Source: Isoetes taiwanensis (taxonomy: Eukaryota; Streptophyta; Lycopodiopsida; Isoetales; Isoetaceae). From it: a stretch of 64,000 bases of DNA. Below, piece after piece: positions 31,670-44,844 of the stretch (its first letter is position 1; each line of letters opens with the position of its first letter). The stretch is taken from assembly GCA_021234155.1 (NCBI GenBank), contig JAJEKV010000003.1:8370413-8434412 (forward strand). The letters run 5' to 3'. Position numbers and translations under genes: made by a program. The notes under the pieces were generated by a model. That model was given only the letters and a program-made list of their open reading frames with translations, made no database searches and was not told the DNA's origin.

Positions 31670-34500
31670 AAAGAAATAATACATACCATTCCAGCAATCA
31701 TATGCATCAATCATATGCTACATATCGGCCGTCCTCAAGCTGCACACACTTTGCACTAAAATGTGGCGCATCCACATTCTTCCTTGAGCTACTTTTATGT
31801 ACATAAATTGTAACACCTTCAAGTTTCAAAGTAAAATGAAAAATCTCAAAACATTTTACTATTATGATACTATTACTATCTACCATAATACTGGTCCTAC
31901 TAATGGTTTACTTAAAGAGACTTCTTTCTCACTATTACCTTAGAAGGTCCAATACTCCATATTGGAAGGCTCTAAAATGCAGAATAACAAGCCATATATG
32001 ACTAAAGGCAAAATAGAGGCAGAGAAATGACTGCAGCTTTGTTTGTAAGGTACGTACAAGTGGTCCATTTACTATAGCTCACAGGCAGGATAATCCTAAT
32101 GTTACTAGAAAACATAATCGTTATGAGGGGCTGACTTCCCAAGCAGATGAGAAATTAGAATTCTTGTGATGTTGCGTTGGCATCTAATCATCGTACATTC
32201 TTGAACTCTAGAATATAACTCAAAGTCATACAGGGAGGAAATAGAAACATCTATATCATTAATACGAATGGCAAGCATACGTCTACTTGAAAATTATAAT
32301 CAACTTGCCTGCAATTATTGAGAATGTGAAAAGAACCAGAACAGTACCGGCCAAGACAAAACTGCACTCATCATGCCTGTATTTCTTAGTAACTGCCCTA
32401 ATGTGCTTAGCAGAATGTTTATTTTGCATAGCCTTTTATCAAAAACAGAGAAGAAATTGCCAAATTTAGAAGACAAGAAAGGGAACACAGTACCGAACCA
32501 AAATGGTATCCTTGACATCTAAGGGCAGGAGCTTGGTAGACGATGGCCCAAAATAAGACGAGTCATTAGTTGTCTTCTGCCAGATCGAAGTACAGCCTTC
32601 CCTCGCAACTAGATTCCAGAATAGGCATATTGTCATAGGCAGCATATCTGTATCAAAAGCAAAACAAACAAGGTCATTCACCATAAACATATACTGGCAT
32701 CTAGGAATTCCGGTACATTGTGAGATATGCACTATGATTTAAAGCATAAAACAGGTTCCTGTCGGGTCTCAAACAGGTTAGATGCTATAGTCTAGATAAT
32801 GATTTATAACTGAATCACAGAGAATATAGATATACAGATTCAGACCATAATAATATCACAAGTTCGCAGCCACATGAAGGGGGAACAACCAAAGCAAGAG
32901 ACATCTAGCATGGGACATAGCAAGTTTGGAGAGGTATGGCAATCTATTTTTAGGTTTCTTCTAATTTAATATAGCATATGCTCGCTGGATTATTACAATT
33001 CTTTCCCCATAAACAAAAGTTATAGATCTTCAACTTCCCTGTATTGGCACACTGCAGTAAGGATCTTGTGCACATATACTACAGTCACAAGTTTTCATCT
33101 AGAAATTTGCAAACGAACTAAATGCAGGAAGCGAGCTGTAGGTGAGATTTAGAAGAACAAGTAAAGAATCGGCCTTACCAGATTCAATTGGCAAAATAAG
33201 GTCCCATACTCATAATTTTATCACTTGATGCAGCAAACTCCTTTTCATGAATAAGCATGTAGACCCTTGCATGAATTCCCCAATACTTGGCTGTCAAACA
33301 AGCCAAATGGATAGGACAAAAAGCCTAATGAGATCGGAAGCAAAATTTCAGATAGATGCAGAAGCCCTAAATCAAATGGCGAGTCAAATTTTTACAAAAC
33401 CCTTGCTGCAAAACAAAGATGAATAAGAATCCAGCCAAACTAGAGAAGCGAATCATGGCCAAAGACAACCTAGTTATTTTACAAATAAGATTCAAGGTCT
33501 GAACAAATGCATAACATAAACAATTCATTTAAAAAAGTACACCAAATCGCAATAGCAACACTATTGAGCCATGTTATTTCATCAAAAAGTTACTGCTCAG
33601 CCATTGCATATAATCTGTCTCACATTAATGCAGTGCTCAGGGCGTTGATTTGCCTCCAAGCAAGCCAAAGCAGCATGTATACAACAGGTTTATCTCACGT
33701 GCAATGCCATGAAAGTAGACAGATCATTAAGTGATTTTTATGCCCAAGTAAAACCATGATCATTTACAACATAATATCCAGCATAAAACTTAGTAATAAA
33801 TGTAGATAATAGGAATACATTTGGTAACAATCAGTATCATAGGTGGAAAATAGTGGATCCTTACAAAGGTTATGCGGCTCACACTTCCTCAATTGCATTG
33901 TTGTTGCAAGAATAATATCTAAAATCCAGCGCAGTATGATCCAGGAATAAAAGTAAATACAAATACTTACAGAAGCAATACCCATGTCGAATCCTAATCT
34001 TCATCCCTTTTTGTGCTGCTTTTCGTGGCTACTTGTTTCCCATAAATTTCTTACTTTACATTACCATATCTGTGTTCTATGGGAGCTTAACCACTTCAGA
34101 CAAAAAACCCGATCAAAGGAGGTAATACAAACTCTATCCAACAAAGCCATGGTTAAATACAGAAGATCGATCACAACAATCTTAACAAATGCTCAGGATG
34201 AATGAGTAGCCAATCAAACCGAAATCAGTAGAGCAAAGTGCATTATTGGGCAACGGTTTACTCTTCCCTATAAACCTGATTCTATGCTACAGGTTTTGGC
34301 ACAGAGCCCAGAGGCATATTGGCCCGATTTAATACAGGCAGATCCTATTCCCTTCTCAAAATGAAGTCGCAGAGCAAATCCTCATCAATAAGCACAGCCA
34401 GTTTGTGGTTCTTCATGCATAAAAACGTGCATCAACCAAGAGCCCTCGGCAATTAATCACCTGCAACACAAAATCATGTGTGGCCCAGCATCAGATTGCA
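31670..34500. other. No supported gene
   Basis: Only short ORFs. An 88-residue minus-strand frame at 32466-32732 was checked as a further CTP synthase exon and does not match. No repeat pair was found. Confidence 0.45.
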
Positions 34501-34504
34501 GCTT

Positions 34505-34690
34505 CGATCTGCTCTGCCAGTTACCCGGTTAGAACGTCCGTCGAGTTCTTTACCAGGTGACCGAGAGTTTACAGGAAATAGGAGGTTTGGAGCAGTCACC
34601 AGCATATCCTAGGGATATTCTAGCATATACCTAGGATATGTCAAAAGCCCACATAAACAAGGGTTTGCCCCCCTAGGGGCAACCCAAAAA
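34505..34690 (+). repeat. SINE-like dispersed repeat, copy 1
   Basis: About 185 bp match 54058-54240: TGCCAGTTACCCGGT at the start, a TTTACAGG-AA middle, paired AGCATATxCTxxG motifs, then AGCCCACATAAACAAGGG and the palindromic tail TTTGCCCCCCTAGGGGCAAC followed by CCAAAAA. A fixed hairpin at the 3' end next to a short A run is typical of some SINEs. No tRNA-type promoter boxes were confirmed. Confidence 0.65.
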
Positions 34691-35514
34691 TTCATGTAGT
34701 GCAAACGCATGACTTCAAATCACAAAATCCTACATCCTCTCATTGTTGTTGGTGGCTTAAGGAAGCCTATATAAACATTGCATTTGGTTCTGAGTCTACA
34801 TGGCATAGATGATTGCCGTACATTGTTGGGTTCTACATGGCTGATGGCTCCCTAGTTGTAGATAAAATTAGATGTGGAAGTCAACCGTTGCCACTCCTCC
34901 ACAGTGAAACAATAGACTAGCTATTTATATCTCTCCGATTTGTTGCAACATTTGTGGAAGGCAAAATTGGAGATACACGTGGCTATATCATTGTCCACTA
35001 GAAAGAGCAAAGGCATGTGTTTCTATTGATCACATGGTATGGATATAGAAGTCAACGTGTCTTTTAGGACCATATATGTATTAGAAGTAAACGTATTTGA
35101 TATTTCTTAGCACATTCCAGATTGAAGCACCAATCATTGTTCCATTTTGTTAACATTCCGAGATTCCCATTGATTTTTAATGATAGTCATCTTGATCAAG
35201 GTTAGCCCTATCATCCATAAACAACTCAAGAACTTGGACTTTCTATATTTTGCCTAGAGAATGAAGCAACAAATTTATAAATGCTCTCTCAGTTGACCAT
35301 TTCAATTTAATTCAGCTCAATTCATAAACGGATGTTTTAAAAAACACAGACTACATCTTTAGAATCGAGTCTTCCATTGCCAGATTCCTCACTAGTTAAT
35401 CACACTATTGCACACCATAACTATCAGTCTTCAGATAAAATCTGTTGTTTGATGATTGTAGAAGCAAATGAAATCTTAGCTTGTATACTGAGCAAAGCAA
35501 AACTCTTGCGCTAT

Positions 35515-37308
35515 CTAGATAGCCCTGGGGATGGCGCGGACAACAGAGTGGTTCTTAATATGAAGACTGAACTGGCCAGCCTTCTCTGAAAGATCCAGCT
35601 TATCAGTTCCAGGAGCAGGCAAGAGCTCAAAGCTAGAAATCAAACGACCAAGAACAAGGGAAACAATAGGTATGGCAAGAATAATTCCAGGGCAGCTTCT
35701 TCTTCCCACACCGAATGGAACAAACCTAAAATCATTGCCACTTGCTTCAATGTTTGAATCCAAAAACCTTTCAGGATCAAACACCTCTGGTTTTTCCCAC
35801 AGCTCTGGGTTGTTTGCTAACCACCAAGCATTCACAAGGATTTTGCTCTCCGCTGGAATATCATAACCTGCAAGCTTGGCTTCATTCAGATTCATGTGAG
35901 GCACTAGAAGTGGAATTGCCATATGTAGCCTCATTGTTTCCTTCACCACTGCTGCTAGATATGGCAGCTTTGGAATGTCTGGCTCTGATATTAAAACTCC
36001 TTTGCCTAGAACAGTGTCCAGTTCTTCCCTAACTCTCTGTTGAATCTTTGGGTTGTTTACCAATTCTGCTAATCCCCATTCAATGGACCACAAAGTAGTC
36101 TCAATTGCTGTAAATCAGAAAATATAATGAAAAACTGTGAGTTTATAATCAATGCTGCAGGTGGGTTTGGACTATTGCATATAAATTCTTCACCAAACTT
36201 CAAACATTTACAAAAAATCATACCTGCCACGTTGATGTTCTCTATAATATACAGCACATTGTCTTCATTAATCTCCCCCTTTTGTTGCGCTTCAAGAACA
36301 TGATCAATTGCACATTTAGGTCCCTTGACTTCACCATTCTTGATCATTCTCCTGAAAAACAAATCCATGAATTATTTAAACCAACCATCCCACCAAATTC
36401 TTTTACAAGATCAGAGCAAATTTATGCCATACTCACTTCCTTGGCTCCAGAAAATGCTCTTTGAACAGGGCCAATCTTTTATCCTTCAATTCCTGGCATC
36501 TCTTAAGATAGTTCTTCAAGAATGGCCGGAGAATAGGGATGAAATCACCATAGTTATAGTCAAAACTTTGAGCCAATATACTCCTTTCGCTGTTCACCGC
36601 CCTCAACTTCAAAAACAGAGGATCATCTTCCCTTTCAAACCTTGTATCAAACATCATTCTGTACATGAAATTGTACATCATCAACTGCAAACGCTTCCTG
36701 ATCACAAATCCAGTAGTGGTAGCATCGGGGCGAGCCTTGATATCCTTAATAACTTCGTTGATCTCATCTTCCCAGCCAAATCTGGATTGCTGAACAACCT
36801 TATTTGTGAAAAAAGGCACAGTCATAATTCTTCTCATTCTTCTCCAATGATCGCCATAAACAGTGAACACCATATCCTGCCCCTTTCCAGTAAAAATATC
36901 AAAAACAACATTTCTTGTGCGGGAGCCAAACTCAACACCTTGAGTATGGAGCACCTCTTTAGCCATCTCCGGAGAAGAAACCACAACTAAGTTCCTTTGC
37001 CCCATTTTCAACAGAAATACATCCCCATACTTTTTAGCCATGGCTGCCAAGTTCCTCTGGTTTAGATCGTCTCCAACTTGTAACCAGTTGCCCACAATTG
37101 GCAGGGCCCTTGGTCCAGGGGGAAGATTCAGCTTTGGGGCTGTTAAATTCCTGATGAGCAGACCCACTACGATTATTACAAAGGACGCCTGAAGGATCGT
37201 ATCTAGCCTGAGCCATGAAGAGGCCTGCTCTGTTTCCACTGCCTCAGCTCTTGCTTGATTCGTTATAGCCAAGACGCAGCATAGCAAAATCACCAGAAAC
37301 CGCGCCAT
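35515..37308 (-). CDS. C4H: Trans-cinnamate 4-hydroxylase (CYP73A), three exons
   Basis: Exons 37308-36437, 36351-36224 and 36107-35515 join in phase to 530 residues. C4H hydroxylates cinnamate to p-coumarate at the ER, the second step of the phenylpropanoid pathway to lignin and flavonoids. Visible in order: a hydrophobic N-terminal anchor (two stretches, about 1-20 and 38-55), the [14 protein letters not shown] hinge, [39 protein letters not shown] (a C4H hallmark), the I-helix [20 protein letters not shown], the K-helix ETMRLH, DPERF and the haem loop [10 protein letters not shown] with its Cys ligand. The N-terminus is some 25 residues longer than in typical 505-residue class I enzymes. 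No break is seen. The next 4CL-like sequences, about 8-20 kb away, are fragments, so a pathway cluster is not claimed. Confidence 0.96.
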
Positions 37309-37311
37309 TAT

Positions 37312-37800
37312 CCTGAAAATTTTTCACAACATGCCAACTTAGAGGGCAGATGATCCAGACACTGCGAATAACATAAGAAATAGGTATACACAACAGAATC
37401 GAAGCGGGTTAGTTCAAAAACAAGCAGATTTGAGATAAGGAAGATAATTTGGGAAATTTGGGGCAAAAGAAGCGAGAATTTGAGAAAAACGAAGAAGATT
37501 TACAAAAATGTAAGCATTTCTATTTGCAGAAAAGAGGATCTAGAGATAAGCTAGAAGCAGATGCTAATGTGTGAGATTTTAGGCGAGTGTATGGAAATTG
37601 ACAAGCTGAAACAGGGTAAGAGGTGGTACCTTGGACGGAGAATGATGGGCGAAGCGCCTCCGACACAAGGGTAGCTCGGAGCGAGCAGATCTTATAAGCC
37701 AATACCAGGGCCAGTAGTGTTTCCAAGAAGGCGCCCTCCGTTGCACCTAACTCAGCCATAGTCAAAACGCACAGGTCTGGATCTTAGGCGTACTAATCTC
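37312..37800 (-). promoter_or_regulatory. C4H 5' UTR intron and promoter
   Basis: A TTTTCAG acceptor ends four bases before the C4H ATG. A CCAAG|GTACC donor lies at 37630/37629, so an intron of about 317 bp in the 5' UTR is likely. Upstream, on the minus strand, TTATAAGA near 37690 is the best TATA candidate. Confidence 0.45.
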
Positions 37801-37950
37801 CGTTTAACGCAGGCTTAACCCCTTGATTACCTCTTAACCACACTCCTAATCAAGCTTAGCATTTTTTTTTTCCCTTGTTGACAACCCCGTCCAAAGGTGC
37901 CTCCCCCTTGTCAACCCCCTTGCGCTTCAATGTCTCTAGTGTTCCGAATC

Positions 37951-38050
37951 TATTATCAAAATAGAACCATTGAACTTGACATTTTACGTTAAAAAATGTT
38001 TATTATCAAAATAGAACCATTGAACTTGACATTTTACATTAAAAAATGTT
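37951..38050. repeat. 50-bp tandem duplication
   Basis: Two units starting TATTATCAAAATAGAACCAT at 37951 and 38001 differ by about one base. Confidence 0.9.
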
Positions 38051-38236
38051 TTTCAACCCTTTGACACCACAACAAATTGAATGGTTGTTGCTTCCCCATG
38101 TCCCCTCGTGCGCCCTTTGAATGGTAGCTTTGCCAATGTTGCTTAGCGTAATATATCTTATATATGCCAAGACGTATGATATGATACGGAATTTTACTGC
38201 CCACAAAAATCCGTAAGAAGAGGAGGAAAAAGAGGG

Positions 38237-38415
38237 AGCGCAGTAAATATCGGACGCTGACATGTTATACCCACGGGCATATCCGTGGTATATCCGTGTG
38301 TTTGACATGTTATAGCCACGCCAAAAAAAAATTACACGGCGTTTTTGTGGACTTAGCAGATTTTTTGCCATTTAAGGCTGGGTATAACATGTCAGTGTCC
38401 GACATTTACCGCGAT
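38237..38415. repeat. Foldback repeat (MITE-like hairpin)
   Basis: GCAGTAAATATCGGACGCTG followed by ACATGTTATACCCA on the left pairs with TGGGTATAACATGTCAGTGT followed by CCGACATTTACCGC on the right. Arms of about 35 bp enclose roughly 100 bp. A further ACATGTTATA copy lies in the loop. No target duplication was found. Confidence 0.75.
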
Positions 38416-38672
38416 GGGAAAAGGAGCGCTTTTCACATCTATACAACTCTGTTCTTTAAACGTGCGCATTTTTCTCATGGGTCCAATAAGGCATCCAAGA
38501 CAGTGGGCTCGTTGTGCTCTATTTTGCCCACTTGCACCTTGGGAATCTAGCACGTTCAACATATCTGACACATGTTTCCATTAAACCTTACTAATCTAGA
38601 AGTATATTGCTTGTTAAGCATAAATGATTCCCCTTTAGCCAAAATGATTCCTTTTTCCTTTTTATAGAGAAC

Positions 38673-38720
38673 TAGAAAAAATGCCCAGCGTTGTTGGGCT
38701 TTCATTGAGAATATGCCTTC
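38673..38720. repeat. Dispersed AGTGCCCAGC repeat, copy 1
   Basis: CTAGAAAAAATGCCCAGCGT then TGTTGGGCTTTC, with dyad symmetry (GCCCAGC/GTTGGGC), resembles CTAGAAAAAGTGCCCAGCAT at 49424-49470. It is probably the end of a MITE family. Confidence 0.5.
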
Positions 38721-39235
38721 ATGTGTTAAATACATGGAGATATGTGGGAACATGTTACAAATAAATGAGATTAAATAAAAACATGTTAGAGATAGCTTGT
38801 TTGTATCAAATTATAAATGATGTTACTTGGTTATATCCCGTCAAATTTCCATTGGTTGTAGAAAAATGCTTAGCAAATGGGAGAATAAGAACAGGAGGAT
38901 GAAAGCAAGTTGGGAAGAAAGGGTGGAACTATGCTGAAAAAGTTGGGAAGAAAGGGCATGTAGGGTATGAATCAAGGCAAGAATTTGACAAAATCCTTAA
39001 ATAAAGCATAGGTTAATTATTACCATAGATCCAACTTCAAGTGGCCATATACCTTTCCAATGCTAGTTCCATAATAACGTCTTCAAATAAACACGATCTT
39101 TTCTTGCAAAGTTGACATTGATGAAGGATATTGCCGTACATGACAACATGCACCCGCTTGCTCCTATTGTAATACTTACTATAATTGTGTAGAAAGTAAA
39201 ACATGTTGAATGGTGTTATAAATGATCTTGCGAAC

Positions 39236-39974
39236 TGATATGGAGCAAGCATGGGGAGTGGTCCACGGCGAATGGGTTATTGGAATTATGGCAAATACTA
39301 TGTAAATGTTATTCCGAAGGTCACCTAATAATATAAAGGGGCATAGGATAACATAACATTTGGGTGTAAAGAACCATTGATATTTACGGAAGGGGTCGAG
39401 GCACTATCATTGGGATGATTATTGGTTGAGAAAAAAATCATAGATAATGTCCCATATGGTAAGTCATATAATCTAATTAAAGGCAAGGAGATATTTTAAT
39501 ATAAAAGGCCTGCCTGCTAAAAAAGACTAAAGTCGCAGAGAGATCTATAAATAAAACCTAAACTTCAGTTAGAGATATCTCCGCAACCAGAGCTCTGATT
39601 GAGGCGACCTTTACCTCGTTGGAACCGGCTCAGAGTCTAGTTTCTGAATTGGGCGGCACATCTCGTAGTTCATCCGTATGAGAGAGTAATGCCTAAAAAC
39701 GTGACAAGGGATCACAAATTACTGCTACAACATCTTTACAGATTTGTAATTGTTTTCTGATCTGTGACTACTTGGAGTAGTGAGATTAGCCTGGAGGGCA
39801 TTTGCCATAGCACTTGTGCTTTGCCATAACCCAGTGGATCCGGTTGGGTGGTTAATGGTGCTGCCATATCACTTGTCTATGAATAAAGTTTCTTTAGTCC
39901 AGTGTTCTATTATTTCATCATGGTTCTATGATTCTGTGTTGTTACAACTTCCCAAATATACATGAATCGTATCA
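39236..39974 (+). repeat. 5' LTR
   Basis: Starts TGATATGGAGC and ends CGTATCA. CTATAAATAAAA near 39544 is a probable TATA box for the element's transcript. Confidence 0.9.
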
Positions 39975-40084
39975 AGTGGTATCAGAGTGGAGGTTTGCGA
40001 TTCTTTTGGGAACCATGGGCAATGGGATCACCAGTGGAATTTGGACTCTCTAATCTGTGAGAGGAATTAAAGAAGTCAGAGACG

Positions 40085-40570
40085 ATGGAGCTAGGAATTT
40101 CCCAGAGGATCGTAAAGATTATTGTTCTTGTATGTACTCCAAGAACTACAATTAGTTCTTATTTTGCTAGAGCATGGCAACGGAATGAAGAGGAGATTAT
40201 CATTTTGGGGTTCCCAGGGACAGATTTGGACTATCTTAATGGAGTAAAAGCTTTTATGCATGAAGGGAAATCATATGGTTTCAATATTAGAGCGGTTAGT
40301 GGAACTGAGGTGGATTTGGCGACTGTTGCTGCAAGAGAAGATGGAGCATCAGTAGCAGAAAAAGAAAACTCAGTGCTTTCGTGGAGAATGCTCGAAGTAT
40401 ATGGACCAACTTGTTGTGAACGAGTTCGGATTATTGGGGAAACTTCTATGATTCTTTGGGGATTATGGAATAATAAGGATGACTACTGGATTGTCGTGGA
40501 AAAGCTTGCCATGGAGACAAGTAGTTTATCGTGGAGACGAGTTCTCATGAAGACAAATAGCTTGTCATAG
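40085..40570 (+). CDS. 161-aa ORF in the LTR element interior, unknown
   Basis: The only sizeable frame in the interior starts 97 bp after the primer site's end. The product shows no gag zinc knuckle, protease or polymerase motif. Its end overlaps short GGAGACAAGT/GAAGACAAAT repeats (about 40515-40580), so the C-terminus looks like read-through into repeats. It may be non-functional. Confidence 0.3.
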   Translation: MELGISQRIVKIIVLVCTPRTTISSYFARAWQRNEEEIIILGFPGTDLDYLNGVKAFMHEGKSYGFNIRAVSGTEVDLATVAAREDGASVAEKENSVLSWRMLEVYGPTCCERVRIIGETSMILWGLWNNKDDYWIVVEKLAMETSSLSWRRVLMKTNSLS

Positions 40571-41525
40571 AGACAAGTAAACCACTGCGGCAAAACATTG
40601 AGCTCTGCTTTGTCATAATAGCCAAACTGCCCATCATAACCTCTTGCCATCTTTAGAAGTTCATCTTGGTCATTTGAGCCTGTATAAATTCCAGCCTTTA
40701 AGCCTGAGTATGGAGAACCGCAAAAGCATCCTACTTAAGATTGCGGAGATAGATCGTGGTGATCTGAGAGGCCGATTTGCCATGGGGGTCATTTATATAA
40801 ATATTTGACTTGGGAAGTCATCTATATTAACACTTGACCTTATTTGCAGGTTTGCACCTTATTTGCAGGTTTGCTTAGTGTTAAGCATTGGAGGGGACAC
40901 TTTACATACAAGCTATCAAGGATATGGACGCAAAATTTGGATGTGGAATCTCAAATTGTTTCCTATGGGACAGACTTATAGGTAAAGTTTGTAAGTTGAT
41001 CTTCTCTATGCAGAATAGAGAGTAAAATTTTATTTCTTGTGTGTACCCCATGGTAGATTGGTAATTACGATTGCAATGTAATAGGCCTGAACATGGTGCG
41101 CAAATTGTGCATGCCTCTTGGTAGATCAGTAATTGTGTCTGCAGCACATTAGGCTTGAACAAGAGTGCATTAGATGTATATTTTTGAAGAGTGATAATTG
41201 TGGTTGCAACACAATAGGCCTGACAAAAATTGCCTCTGTATCGCGGAGATACAATCAAGTAGTACTGCGGAGGTACGAAAGATAATAGCGTATCGCGGAG
41301 ATACAATTGTTTTTTTAGCAGGGATTAAAAAAATAGGGACGCGAAGGTTCCAAGATATAAGACACTGTGGAAGCACAATAACGTATATAACTGTTTCCTG
41401 AGTTTGCAGGGTCTAAGAAACTCCCGGTGCACATTGATTGTGGAACAACCACCTTGAGAAGGGATGGACCAAATTGGAGTGTACTCGGACGATCGCGGAC
41501 GATCTCTTTTTGAGAAGGGATGGAT

Positions 41526-42293
41526 TGATATGGAGCAAGCACGGGGGAGTGGTCCACGGCGAATGCATTATTGGAATTATGGCAAATACTATGTAAATCT
41601 TATTCCTAAGGTCACCTAATAATATAAAGGGGCATAGGATAACATAACATTTGGGTGTGAGGAACCATTGATATTTATGGAAGAGGTCGAGGCACTATCA
41701 TTGGGATGATTATTGGTTGAGAAAAAGATCATAGATTATGTCCCATATGATAAGTCATATAATCTAATTAAAGGCAAGGAGATATTTTAATATAAAAGGC
41801 AATTGCATGCTAAAAAGGGCTAAAGTCGCAGAGATATCTATAAATAGAACCTAAACTTTAGTTAGAGATATCTCCGCAACCAGAGCTCCGATTGAGGCAA
41901 TCTTTACCTCTTTGGAACCGGCTCGGAGTCTAGTTTCTAAATTGGACGGCACATCTCATAGTTCATCCGTATGAGAGAGTAATAGCTAAAAATGAGACAA
42001 GGGGCCACAAATTACTGCTATAGCATCTTTACAGATTTGTAATTGTTTTCTGATCTGTGGCTACTTGAAGTAGTGAGATTAGCCTGGAGGGCCAATAAGC
42101 CAGATGCCAGAGCTTTGTATTTGCCACAGCACGTGTGCTTTGCCATAACCCGGTGGATCCCGTTGGGTGGTTAATGGTGCTGCCATATCACTTGTCCATG
42201 AATAAAGTTTTTTTAGTCCAGTGTTCTATTATTTCATTATGGTTTTATGATTCTGTGTTGTTACAACTTCCCAAATATACATGAATCGTATCA
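41526..42293 (+). repeat. 3' LTR
   Basis: Matches the 5' LTR over its whole length, with the same TG...CA ends and a matching TATA region (CTATAAATAG near 41839). Confidence 0.9.
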
Positions 42294-44840
42294 CTAACCA
42301 ACATTACACATTGGCTTGTTTCCATTGACCTAAAGTAGATGGGAACTTATAAATGACTCCAATTATAGGGCATGGCAAATGCAATTTGCTAAAAGTTCAT
42401 ATATGACTCCAATTATAGGGCATGGCAAATGCAATTTGTTAAAAGTTCATATATTATCATCGTATATAATTGTCCTCATCATAAATTTGCACAGTTTTTA
42501 CAAGCATAGCAACTATCGCATCGCATTGTCATTAAATTTATTTGTCCCTATTATAGAGTTATGCACAATTGTTACAAACATACTCGCTAGTATTCAGAAC
42601 ATATTATGGCATATTGCATTTTTAGCATTGTTGATGTGATATTATATAGAGTTAATGTGATTGAAATATATGCCACTGTGCAAAACGGTCATATTTAGAT
42701 CACAATCCATTTGAATGCCTCTTGCACGTGCTTGAAATTGATTTCAGAAGTCATTGCATCCTTTCAAATTTGAATTCAACTTACGTCAAGCTAATATGTC
42801 TGATTTGTGTTCCTTGAACCTTTCAAACAAATTCTTATTTCCAATCATAAGATTCACTTTGCAAAAAGAATAAAATATTTCTAATACAGTGCAATCTTCA
42901 AGGAGAGTTCTCAAAATAAGAAATTGAAGTCCTAATATAATCCATTTTCAAAAATCTAAAAAATGCACAAATTTTAGCTGCAACTCTACATTCTGTGTCT
43001 CTAAATTTAGCTTCATCTACTGCATGAGATCATGGTTATGTTGTTTATATCCATTGGAAGGAAGAAAAAATAAAGTGCAATATCAATCATATGGGGAAAC
43101 AACATGTAGCACACAAATATAGACCCATCCAATATCTCTTCTGATTCATATCTAATCCTTCTCTAATGCGCATTTCCAATTGATGCCTTCTCTACAGCAC
43201 ATTTCCAATTGACGAGCACATGGCCTGTGAATATCAAAAAGTTGAGTAGTATAGTACGAAGTTTCCATCATTAAGTATATTGGTTAACAGGAGGCACCCA
43301 AAGAACTTGGAGACAAGGGGTTCTTTTCTTTTACACTTCAAGAATCCCAATAGTCAAGCGCTTGTTGTATTGGGCCTTAGGAAGATGAGTATGGCATCAA
43401 TGGCACAAGGACTACTCAAGTTGTAGATTCCACATTTATACAGATTGGTTATAGATTCCGCATGTATACAAGACATAGACTGCCTGAACAAATGAGAGCT
43501 GCAAAAATGCAGAAATTATGACAAGCTTTGATTCTTGCCTTTGCACTATGGAGCTTGAGAACTATCCCTAGAACTATAGGTCCACAAAATAATTCATATT
43601 GCAAAACTCCTACTGTAAGAACCTATGTAAGAAGTAAACCTATCTCTACTCCAATGCAAAGCGACTTCAAAGGGCTTGAATCGCATAGCCAAGCTACATA
43701 GTCCCACGTGATGAAGGAAAAAGATCTGTTGATGGCTTGGAGAAAAGGGAAATTCGGTTCTTTGATGTAGAGCAAATCAGTAGCACGTGGAAGTAACCTG
43801 GAATACTACTAAAGGCCTTAACGGCTGGCAACAATTAAAACTTTGCAACAACAAAAAAGATGATAGAGCAACAACGACCATAGAGCATCTGAAGCAGAGC
43901 TTTTACTCTGGATTTTTCCGTCTTGGATATGTAAGCCCATTCCTAACCAAGCTCCTTTCCATCCTGTTCTGGAATTTTTTCCATAAACTAACAGATCTAA
44001 AATGGCTATCAAAACTGGCCACAAAAGTGAACCAATGAAAGGAAAAAGCCTATCAGAATTGGCCTCACGCTCAGAAACAGGAAACAAGTTCTAGACCATA
44101 TTGGACCTTTTGAGATTGTGCTTTTTGGGCAGAAATCACGATAAAAGTGATAAAGGAAAGAACAAATAATACCTTAAAGAGAAATGATGACCGCAATGAA
44201 ACAAGCTTTTCTAATTGAGTATGGCAAAAGGTTTCCACTGGTTCATTGCTTACAGAACCCTCCCCAAATCTGCAAGTGACATGAGAACTATGTTGATTTC
44301 GTTGAAGAGACCAATTACAAGAATAAAAAAAACGACAACCAAAAAGAAAAGGAAAGAGGAGAGAGAAAAACTACCATTCTATGCTTCCATGTGTGCCAAT
44401 TCATTATGTTCTTCATCTAGAAATTCCAACTGCTATGATCGATGAACCCTTCAATAGTCTCAAGATCATCCAAATCCTCAACAGTAAGCACTCTTGCACA
44501 CTAAAGTGGTTATATTTGCCATTTACAAATCTTATGATCTATGAGTTACTTGCATTTATATGTCTGCAGGATGAGGAAAACCTTTTGCGGGAGCCTGCCG
44601 TCGTTTCTTGCAATGAAACACTGAAAATTCGCTTCCACAACATTGCTAACTCGCTATGAATTTGAATCAAAACATTCGTCGTTCCTTGCAATAATTTAAA
44701 CTATACACATGGCTTAACAACGCAATCCTTCAATCTTTTACTCACGAACACAGAATGCTATAGCTTGGATAATGCTCGATCCGTTAGTTCACGGCACAAA
44801 TTTTTTCCTGAAGCTGACCTCGGGACACTACTTACGAACA
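42294..44840. other. Stretch without a supported gene
   Basis: A near-perfect local duplication (GGGCATGGCAAATGCAATTT at 42367 and 42418) is seen. Open frames are short and lack domains. The last exon expected for the 4CL-like fragment (its GKILR motif) was looked for here and not found. Confidence 0.45.
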
Positions 44841-44844
44841 TTAC

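Larger units (their letters stand above)
39236..42293 (+). mobile_element. Complete non-autonomous LTR retrotransposon
   Basis: Two directly repeated LTRs, 39236-39974 and 41526-42293, bracket a 1.55-kb interior. A Met-tRNA-type primer site (TGGTATCAGAG) starts two bases after the first LTR, and a purine-rich GAGAAGGGATGGA lies just before the second. Flanking pentamers CGAAC and CTAAC match at four of five positions. The interior encodes no protease, integrase or reverse transcriptase, so it depends on another element. The two LTRs differ by scattered changes and a roughly 30-bp insertion in the 3' copy (near 42092), so the insertion is not recent. Confidence 0.9.

Noticed and set aside
32466-32732. 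A further CTP synthase exon
   Set aside because: Neither frame gives the conserved GTMRLG or glutaminase motifs; the similarity was only a short TTxxSSYF string.
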